DNA from: JBBARC01 sp040400005
Lineage (GTDB): Bacteria > Pseudomonadota > Alphaproteobacteria > Acetobacterales > Acetobacteraceae
Assembly (NCBI GenBank): GCA_040400005.1
Contig: JBBARC010000059.1
Coordinates: 1-19,151, forward strand
Direction: 5' to 3'
Length of the DNA stretch: 19,151 nucleotides
Both the position numbers and the translations under genes were made by a program. Below, piece after piece: positions 13,537 to 19,151 of the stretch (its first letter is position 1; each line of letters opens with the position of its first letter). The notes under the pieces were generated by a model that saw only the letters and a program-made list of their open reading frames with translations, did no database searches and was not told the DNA's origin.

Positions 13537-15117
13537 ATGGCTGACAAAAACGACGTACACACATTGGTTGCAAGTTTGAACGCAAGTGCGGCAAGCTGCC
13601 CGGATAAAACCGTGTTTGCCTTTGAAGGGCGCCTAACCAGCTATGCAACGCTGCAGCGCCATGCAAGGCAAATGGCCAACGCACTGATTACGGCCGGCAT
13701 AACGCCCGACCAGAGAGTCGCTTATGTTGGCAAAAACACCGATATTTTCTTTGAACTTTTTTATGGTGCGATGGCGGCGGGCGTTGTGGTGGCGCCGGTA
13801 AACTGGCGCCTGGCCGGGCCTGAAATTGCGGTGATTGTTGAGGACAGCCAGGCTATCCTGATTGTGGTGGGGCCGGAATTTGCCGATCTTGTGCGCGCCA
13901 ATATGGCCGAAATGCCGCGCGTAAAAATGGTGTTGGCGGCTGAGGGTGGTGATGCCACCTGGCAATCCTTGGCCGAATTTCGCAATGAAGGCGCCGATGC
14001 GCCGGTGCCCCATAGTGCGAAAACGGGTGATGTTGCGGTGCAGCTTTATACATCGGGCACCACCGGCAAGCCCAAAGGGGTGATGCTGAGCCACGCGAAT
14101 TTTACCAGAGGTTTTGCTCATAGTGACAGCCATGATCTGGGCTGGAATGTGTGGCGCGAGGGCGATGCCAGTGTGCTGGCCATGCCAATGTCGCATATTA
14201 GCGGCACGGGCTGGGGCGCGGCGGCGGTGCACCAGGGGGCAACGTGCCATATTCAACGCCAGTTTGATATGGATGCGACGTTTGACATGATCGAGCATCA
14301 CGGCATCAGCAAAATATTTCTGGTGCCGGCGGCGTTGCAGTTTTTGGTGCGCCATCCGCGCGCGAAAAATATGGATTTTAGCCGCATATCGCATATGGGC
14401 TATGGTGCCAGCCCCATGCCGCTGGCGTTGCTGCGTGAATGTATGGATGTGCTGGGCTGCGGCTTTGTGCAGTTTTATGGCATGACCGAAACCACCGGCA
14501 CGGTGGTGGCGTTGCCGCCGGATGATCATGTGGCCGAAGGATCGCCACGCATGCGGGCGGCTGGGCTTGCGTTGCCGTGGGTGGAAATTCGCGCCGTGGA
14601 CGAGCACAATGTGGAAGTGCCGCGTGGCACGGTGGGCGAGCTGGTGACGCGATCCTGTGCCAACATGGTGGGGTATTGGAACCGGCCGGAAGAAACCGCC
14701 AAAACGATTGACGCCGAGGGCTGGCTGCACACTGGCGATGCCGGGTATATCGATGATGATGGCTACATCTTTATCCATGACCGGGTAAAAGATATGATCA
14801 TTTCGGGGGGCGAGAACGTGTACCCGGCGGAAGTGGAAAGTGCTTTATCAGAACACCCGGCGATTGCGGAAGTTGCGGTGATCGGCGTGCCCGATGACAA
14901 ATGGGGTGAGCAGGTAAAGGCGATTGTGGTGTTGCGGCCGGGCATGGAGGTGACCGCGGCGGCGTTGCTGGACTGGGCGCGCCCGCGCATTGCAGGCTTT
15001 AAGACGCCGAAAACGGTGGATTTTGCCGAGGTTTTGCCGCGTAACGCATCGGGTAAATTGTTGAAACGCGAATTGCGCGCACCATACTGGAAGCATTTGG
15101 CGCGTCAGGTGAATTAA
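13537..15117 (+). CDS. Fatty-acid-type acyl-CoA synthetase (AMP-forming)
   Basis: A 526-residue ANL-superfamily ligase activating a carboxylic acid to acyl-AMP and then acyl-CoA. Motifs in order: YTSGTTGKPKG (171-181, phosphate-binding loop), FYGMTETTG (313-321, adenine-binding), LHTGDAGYIDDDGY (397-410, with D401 for the ribose), HDRVKDMIISGGENVYPAEVE (R416 and the hinge), and LPRNASGKLLKRELR with the adenylation lysine K507. The overall pattern is that of FadD/medium-to-long-chain acyl-CoA synthetases; chain length cannot be read from sequence. A GGTGGGG tract just before the ATG supports the start. It converges on the Baeyer-Villiger-type monooxygenase gene, with eight bases between stops. 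With the esterase beyond, it could activate acids released from esters; that is inference. Confidence 0.92.
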   Translation: MADKNDVHTLVASLNASAASCPDKTVFAFEGRLTSYATLQRHARQMANALITAGITPDQRVAYVGKNTDIFFELFYGAMAAGVVVAPVNWRLAGPEIAVIVEDSQAILIVVGPEFADLVRANMAEMPRVKMVLAAEGGDATWQSLAEFRNEGADAPVPHSAKTGDVAVQLYTSGTTGKPKGVMLSHANFTRGFAHSDSHDLGWNVWREGDASVLAMPMSHISGTGWGAAAVHQGATCHIQRQFDMDATFDMIEHHGISKIFLVPAALQFLVRHPRAKNMDFSRISHMGYGASPMPLALLRECMDVLGCGFVQFYGMTETTGTVVALPPDDHVAEGSPRMRAAGLALPWVEIRAVDEHNVEVPRGTVGELVTRSCANMVGYWNRPEETAKTIDAEGWLHTGDAGYIDDDGYIFIHDRVKDMIISGGENVYPAEVESALSEHPAIAEVAVIGVPDDKWGEQVKAIVVLRPGMEVTAAALLDWARPRIAGFKTPKTVDFAEVLPRNASGKLLKRELRAPYWKHLARQVN

Positions 15118-15129
15118 CTAAACGTTTAG
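15118..15129. repeat. 12-bp perfect palindrome between two convergent stop codons
   Basis: CTAAACGTTTAG follows directly on the TAA of the acyl-CoA synthetase gene (15115-15117) and contains the TAA of the monooxygenase gene (15126-15128 on the minus strand). It is perfectly self-complementary. It is too short and AT-rich to be a confident terminator. Confidence 0.5.
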
Positions 15130-16637
15130 GCCTCGGCATTTGCGGCAAAGTCCGCAAATACCGGGGTCGCCATTTTGGTTGCGTACTCGGCCACCGACCC
15201 CGACCAGTTGGCGGTGATTTTGCCGTTTTGGCCGTACCAACTGCCGCACCCCGTGGTCCATACCGTGCCGGCAAGCTGTTGTTGTAGCCAAGTGTTGTAG
15301 CGCGCGTGAGCAGGTTCGGTAACTTCCAGCGATGCTAGATTGCCGGCAACCAAATGGTTGAGGCACTGGGTGATGTAATTCGCTTGCGCTTCTAACATGA
15401 GGATAATCGAATTGTGGCCAAGGTTGGTGTTGGGCCCATACATCATGAAGAAGTTGGGAAATTCTGGCACGGCCACGCCCATATACGCATCGGGGCCTTG
15501 CGCCCAGCGCGCCTGCATGTCGCGGCCCTGCCTGCCGGTGATAGTGATGGGGGCGAGGCAGTTACGCACATCAAAGCCGGTGGCGAACACGCAGACATCG
15601 GCTTGGTGCACAATGCCATCGGCGGTGACGATGCCAGCTTGGGTGAAGTGGTCGATGCCTGCAGTCACCAGCGCCACATCGGGTTGGCTAAAGCACGGGT
15701 AATAATCATCGCTGATCAGCAGGCGTTTGCAGCCAACATCATAGGTGGGGGTGAGTGCCGCCCGGGTAGTGGCATCGGGCACCTGGGCTGCCAGATGTTT
15801 TTCCGCCATGCCCTTCATCCACCGGTTGCGCCACGTGCCAGTGCGAAAGGCGCCGTAGAGAAATTCCTGGTTGAGATAAATGTAATAGCGCAGCCAGGCG
15901 CGGTTGCCTGGCACATAGCGGAAAAACGCCTTTTTCCAGCCGCTATAAGCCTGGTTGTTACGGGGGATAATCCAGTTTGGCGTGCGCTGAAACACATCTA
16001 AATGGCCGGCGATTTTGGCGAGCTCTGGCACAATTTGCACCGCACTGGCGGCGGCACCGACAATGGCGACGCGCTTGCCGGCAAGCTTCACCGCATGATC
16101 CCAGCGAGCGGCGTGAAATTTGGCGCCGGCGAAGTTGGCGAGCCCCGCAAAATCCGGGATTGCCGGCTGGCTGAGTTGGCCGACGGCGGAGACCACCACA
16201 TCGAACTCGGCGGTATCGCCGGCGCTGCTGGTAACCTGCCAGATTTTACGCGCATCATCATAATGGGCGGTGGTGACGCCTGTGTTTAGGCGCACCAGCC
16301 GGGTGATATCGAAGCGATCGGCGACCGATTCGATATAGGCTAAAATTTCTTCCTGTGGGGAGAACCGGTTGCTCCAATTCGCATTGGGCGCAAAGGAATA
16401 GGAGTAAAGGTGCGATTTCACGTCGCACGCCGCACCGGGGTAGGTGTTGTCGCGCCAGGTGCCGCCGACCCGGGCGCCGCGTTCGAAAATGGTAATGGCG
16501 CCGTAGCCGGCACGGCGCAGGAGGACTGCAAGCCCAATACCGCCAAAACCGGCGCCGATGATGGCTATTCGCAGGCCTGCGCGATCCCGCGTGTAGGCCG
16601 CCGGCGCAGGCTGGCCGCTGCTTGGCATGTGATTCAT
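15126..16637 (-). CDS. Flavin-containing Baeyer-Villiger-type monooxygenase
   Basis: A 503-residue FAD/NADPH monooxygenase. IAIIGAGFGGIGLAVLLRRA (24-43) is the FAD-binding GxGxxG fold, then FERGARVGGTWRDNTYPGAA. The segment FAGAKFHAARWD (169-180) matches the type I Baeyer-Villiger fingerprint FxGxxxHxxxW(P/D). The NADPH-binding Rossmann motif is VGAAASAVQ (193-201), with Ala where the middle Gly of GxGxS(G/A) usually is. FATGFDVRNC is the conserved ATG motif. Such enzymes insert oxygen beside a ketone carbonyl to give an ester or lactone; the substrate is unknown. I use the ATG at 16637, which has GGGGAAG eight bases upstream and starts shortly before the FAD fold. The frame extends to 16796, nearly touching the divergent esterase gene, but the added 53 basic residues do not look like the family. 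Confidence 0.9.
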   Translation of the reverse strand: MNHMPSSGQPAPAAYTRDRAGLRIAIIGAGFGGIGLAVLLRRAGYGAITIFERGARVGGTWRDNTYPGAACDVKSHLYSYSFAPNANWSNRFSPQEEILAYIESVADRFDITRLVRLNTGVTTAHYDDARKIWQVTSSAGDTAEFDVVVSAVGQLSQPAIPDFAGLANFAGAKFHAARWDHAVKLAGKRVAIVGAAASAVQIVPELAKIAGHLDVFQRTPNWIIPRNNQAYSGWKKAFFRYVPGNRAWLRYYIYLNQEFLYGAFRTGTWRNRWMKGMAEKHLAAQVPDATTRAALTPTYDVGCKRLLISDDYYPCFSQPDVALVTAGIDHFTQAGIVTADGIVHQADVCVFATGFDVRNCLAPITITGRQGRDMQARWAQGPDAYMGVAVPEFPNFFMMYGPNTNLGHNSIILMLEAQANYITQCLNHLVAGNLASLEVTEPAHARYNTWLQQQLAGTVWTTGCGSWYGQNGKITANWSGSVAEYATKMATPVFADFAANAEA

Positions 16638-16798
16638 GGTGCCCGCTTCCCCGATTTTAGTGCCCGCTTTTTTCAAGTCGGCGATAACGTAAGTGCCCGC
16701 CGTGTCAATCCTTGAACATTTTGGCGGTCTGTGTCGAGTTAATGGCCGCGTGCACGGGTAACGCTTTCGCGCGCGCTTTTTAGGGGTCACCGCCACAA

Positions 16799-17686
16799 AT
16801 GCTTTCCTCGGTTCTTACCCCACTGACCCACATGCTGCTGCGCAACACCGTGCGTAAATGGTTCGAGCACGACGAATCGGTGTTCGATACCCGCCGCAAG
16901 GTGGACCGCATGATAGGGCTAACCGACCCCATGCCGCGCGGCTGGCAAGCCAAACCTGCCGGAATGGCAGGCGGCGGCACGCTGTACCGCATTGAACCCA
17001 CCAACAAAAGCCAACCCATTAAGGCGCTGTACTTTCATGGCGGCGGCTATATTATCGGCGGCCTAAAAACCCACGGCGCGTTCTGCGCCCGCCTGGCGCG
17101 CGCCATTGGCGGTGCGGTGATGTTCGTGGATTACCGCCTGGCCCCTGAACATGCTTTTCCGGCAGCGTTTGATGATTGCTGTGCAGCGTTTGCCGCGATC
17201 TCCGCCGACCACCCCGATTTGCTGCTGGCCGGCGATTCGGCCGGTGGCGGCCTGGCCCTGGCAGTAGCGCAATATGGCCATTCCACCCTGGGGCTGGTGC
17301 CGAAAAAACTGCTTCTGCTGTCGCCCTGGCTGGATATGACGCTCAGCGGCAATAGTATGAGCATGAACGAGACGACCGATTCCATGCTGTCGGCCAAAAT
17401 CCTCGCCCGCATGCGGGCCGCCTATTTGGCCGGGCAGGACATGCGCGACCCCCGCGCATCGCCGATTTTGGGCGAGCTGCGCGAATTGCCGCCCACCCTG
17501 ATTTTTGCCAGCACCACCGAAGTGCTGCGCTCCGATAGCCGGCGGCTAAAAACCGAGGTCGATTGGCTGCATGGCAAGGCGGAGCTGATTGAATATGCCG
17601 GCATGCCGCATATTTTTCCAACCCTGAACGCGCTGCCAGCATCCAAGCGCGCGATCAAGCAAATCGCGGCTTTTGCCAAGGGTTAA
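16799..17686 (+). CDS. Alpha/beta-hydrolase esterase of the HSL (hormone-sensitive lipase) family
   Basis: A 295-residue carboxylesterase of bacterial family IV. FHGGGYIIGG (79-88) is the oxyanion-hole HGGG motif, DYRLAPEHAFPAA (111-123) the family signature, and GDSAGGGL (145-152) the nucleophile elbow with S147. The acid is probably D246 in TEVLRSDS, and H271 in GMPHIFP completes the triad. No signal peptide is evident, so it acts in the cytoplasm. It is divergent from the Baeyer-Villiger-type monooxygenase gene. Monooxygenase-esterase pairs are known from bacterial ketone breakdown, where the esterase cleaves the ester made by the monooxygenase, so a joint role is plausible but unproven. 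An AGGGG tract 12 bases before the ATG is a weak ribosome-binding site; an ATG 11 codons in is an alternative start. Confidence 0.9.
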   Translation: MLSSVLTPLTHMLLRNTVRKWFEHDESVFDTRRKVDRMIGLTDPMPRGWQAKPAGMAGGGTLYRIEPTNKSQPIKALYFHGGGYIIGGLKTHGAFCARLARAIGGAVMFVDYRLAPEHAFPAAFDDCCAAFAAISADHPDLLLAGDSAGGGLALAVAQYGHSTLGLVPKKLLLLSPWLDMTLSGNSMSMNETTDSMLSAKILARMRAAYLAGQDMRDPRASPILGELRELPPTLIFASTTEVLRSDSRRLKTEVDWLHGKAELIEYAGMPHIFPTLNALPASKRAIKQIAAFAKG

Positions 17687-17716
17687 CCGAGGGAAATTCG
17701 GGGCAAAAAATACCCC

Positions 17717-17754
17717 TTGCATTCCACGAGAACAAAAAGTAAACGTTACATAAT
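17717..17754 (+). promoter_or_regulatory. recA promoter region with imperfect SOS (LexA) box
   Basis: GAACAAAAAGTAAAC (17730-17744) fits the alphaproteobacterial LexA site GAAC-N7-GAAC at seven of eight defined positions. It is followed by the AT-rich TACATAAT (17747-17754), a likely -10 element, and preceded by TTGCAT (17717-17722), whose distance (24 bp) is too long for an ideal -35. The box would overlap the promoter core, as expected for repression. recA begins about 150 bp further on. Confidence 0.5.
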
Positions 17755-17906
17755 CGCTGTCTACCCGAGTCGAGCATGTGTTCGATGGTTGCAGCATGAT
17801 GGGGATGTGTGACACTGTGGCAAAACGCGCGGGAACCGAAACAAAAATCCAGCTTCCCGATCGCGCCGATCAGTACGATCGGGCGCCGGATAAGGGGAGA
17901 GCAGAC

Positions 17907-18959
17907 ATGGAAAAAACCAAGGCGCTAGAAGCCGCCCTGAGCCAGATCGAACGCGCCTTCGGCAAGGGGTCGATCATGCGCCTGGGCGCACGCGGGTCTG
18001 ATGAACAGATCGAAGTGATCCCATCAGGCTCGCTCAGCCTCGATCTAGCCCTTGGTATCGGCGGCCTGCCGCGCGGGCGAATCCTCGAAATTTACGGGCC
18101 AGAAAGCTCGGGCAAAACGACCCTGGCGCTGCATGCCATTGCAGAAGCGCAAAAACGCGGCGGCACCTGCGCCTTTATCGATGCCGAGCACGCGCTAGAC
18201 CCCTCCTACGCCCGCAAATTGGGCGTAGATGTCGATAACATGCTGATAAGCCAGCCGGATTCTGGCGAGCAGGCGCTCGAAATTGCCGATACCCTGGTGC
18301 GGTCGGGTGCGATCGACGTGCTGGTGATTGATAGTGTGGCAGCCCTGGTGCCGCGCGCCGAGCTGGAAGGCGAAATGGGCGATACCCATGTCGGCCTGCA
18401 AGCCCGGCTGATGAGCCAGGCCCTGCGTAAACTCACCGGATCAGTCTCGCGCAGCAAAACCATGCTGATCTTCCTCAACCAGATCCGCCTGAAAATTGGC
18501 GTGATGTTCGGCAACCCAGAAACCACATCAGGCGGTAACGCGCTGAAATTCTATGCCTCCGTGCGCATGGAAATTCGCCGCATCGGGTCGATCAAAGACC
18601 GCGAAAATGTCACCGGCAACCAAACCCGGGTGAAAGTGGTGAAAAACAAGCTCGCCCCACCATTCCGCGAGGTCGAATTCGATATCATGTTCGGCGAAGG
18701 CATAAGTAAACGCGGCGAATTGATCGACCTTGGCGTGAAAGCCGGGGTGGTGGAGAAATCCGGCGCGTGGTTCTCCTGCGATAGCCAACGCATCGGCCAG
18801 GGCCGCGAAAATGCCAAGGCGTTCCTGAAAGAGCACCCTGATATGGCGGACTCAATCGAACGCCGTATCCGCGAAAAAGCCGGCGTTGTTGCCGATAGCC
18901 TACTCGCCGGCGACATCAGCGAAGAAGAAATCCGCGAGGCGGCGCTGGAGGGAGAATAA
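17907..18959 (+). CDS. recA: Recombinase RecA
   Basis: RecA, 350 residues, forms filaments on single-stranded DNA, drives strand exchange and stimulates LexA self-cleavage. The N-terminal polymerisation region is followed by Walker A GPESSGKT (64-71), FIDAEHALDP with the catalytic glutamate, and Walker B LVIDS (139-143). Loop L1 is EGEMGDTHVG and loop L2 is GVMFGNPETTSGG. VKNKLAPPFREVEFDIMFGEG leads to the C-terminal domain, which ends in an acidic tail (SEEEIREAALEGE). The ATG at 17907 is chosen because AAGGGGAG (17892-17899) lies just upstream and MEKTKALEAALSQIERAFGK is the standard RecA start. The frame is open upstream to 17778, but those residues are not RecA-like. A probable LexA box lies about 165 bp upstream. 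The usual alphaproteobacterial partner alaS would lie beyond the window. Confidence 0.97.
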   Translation: MEKTKALEAALSQIERAFGKGSIMRLGARGSDEQIEVIPSGSLSLDLALGIGGLPRGRILEIYGPESSGKTTLALHAIAEAQKRGGTCAFIDAEHALDPSYARKLGVDVDNMLISQPDSGEQALEIADTLVRSGAIDVLVIDSVAALVPRAELEGEMGDTHVGLQARLMSQALRKLTGSVSRSKTMLIFLNQIRLKIGVMFGNPETTSGGNALKFYASVRMEIRRIGSIKDRENVTGNQTRVKVVKNKLAPPFREVEFDIMFGEGISKRGELIDLGVKAGVVEKSGAWFSCDSQRIGQGRENAKAFLKEHPDMADSIERRIREKAGVVADSLLAGDISEEEIREAALEGE

Positions 18960-18980
18960 GGTAAGGCGAAGGATAAGAAT

Positions 18981-19097
18981 CTTCTTTTCTGAAGAAAAGA
19001 AGCAAAAGACTTTTATGACGCTGGGCCTGGGGCTGCCATGCCACCGAGACCTTGGAACCCATATTTATAAAAGTCTTTTTGCTTCTTTTTCTTCAGA
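18981..19097. repeat. Long near-perfect inverted repeat downstream of recA
   Basis: The left arm (18988-19016, 29 nt) and right arm (19067-19097, 31 nt) are reverse complements except that the right arm has two extra bases in its T runs. The 50-bp centre (19017-19066) is unrelated GC-rich sequence. The left arm also takes part in a local hairpin, CTTCTTTTCT (18981-18990) with AGAAAAGAAG (18993-19002), so two structures compete. It begins 21 bp after the recA stop codon and could end recA transcription, but neither hairpin is GC-rich with a trailing T run. It may instead be a miniature repeat element; similar poly-purine inverted repeats are, to my recollection, frequent between genes in Acetobacteraceae. 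Confidence 0.75.
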
Positions 19098-19151
19098 CGC
19101 GGATTCAACCGCGAAACGCATAAAAGCTAAGCCTGCCCCGCACCAGCTAAC

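Noticed and set aside
16638..16796. 53-residue N-terminal extension of the monooxygenase
   Set aside because: The added residues are basic and unlike the family, and would leave two bases between divergent genes; the ATG at 16637 has a better ribosome-binding site.
17699..17716. GGGG-N9-CCCC hairpin after the esterase gene
   Set aside because: A stem of four or five pairs without a T run is too weak to call a terminator.
17778..17906. 43-residue N-terminal extension of RecA
   Set aside because: RecA proteins start at the MEKTKALEAAL block, and AAGGGGAG lies directly before that ATG.

Overview
The window is chromosomal DNA of a GC-rich alphaproteobacterium. RecA, GuaA and the bifunctional PII uridylyltransferase GlnD have alphaproteobacterial character, DinB carries the N-terminal Cys4 knuckle I associate with that class, and the recA upstream region has an imperfect GAAC-N7-GAAC type SOS box. 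Placement below class (perhaps Rhodospirillales/Acetobacteraceae) is only an impression. About 100 undetermined bases (5622-5721) mark a scaffold join inside a tandem repeat of glnD.

Layout. 1-2742, minus strand: an NAD-dependent aldehyde dehydrogenase, then a DUF779 protein after a terminator-like hairpin, then an ArsC/Spx-like protein; a repeat-bearing spacer (415-736) separates the last two. 2743-3457: a gene-poor scar with two oppositely oriented VapC (PIN-domain) toxin remnants, four degenerate 19-bp direct repeats that look like the end of an insertion sequence, and a 21-bp palindrome. 3458-5086: guaA (minus). 5193-5564: small MAPEG-family membrane protein (plus), convergent with glnD (5580-8604, minus). 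8605-8958: gene-free spacer with an interlocked pair of inverted repeats, followed by a TetR-type regulator (8959-9681, minus). 9941-12067: exported Dcp-type M3 peptidase (minus), divergent from dinB (12112-13446). 13537-17686: acyl-CoA synthetase (plus), Baeyer-Villiger-type flavin monooxygenase (minus) and HSL-type esterase (plus). 17907-18959: recA, followed by a long near-perfect inverted repeat.

How the genes fit together. Housekeeping functions (GMP synthesis, nitrogen signalling, recombination) alternate with accessory catabolism. The monooxygenase, esterase and acyl-CoA synthetase form a chemically coherent set: ketone to ester, ester to acid plus alcohol, acid to acyl-CoA. The aldehyde dehydrogenase could oxidise aldehydes derived from the alcohol. 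That pathway is an inference from proximity and chemistry. dinB and recA are both usual SOS genes; only recA shows a candidate LexA box.

No phage, CRISPR array, rRNA, tRNA or intact mobile element is visible, and I see no convincing new multi-gene system. The most interesting material is non-coding or degenerate: the VapC/IS scar, the coding tandem repeat broken by the assembly gap, the interlocked inverted repeats between tetR and glnD, the dispersed intergenic repeat (three copies) and the inverted repeat after recA.
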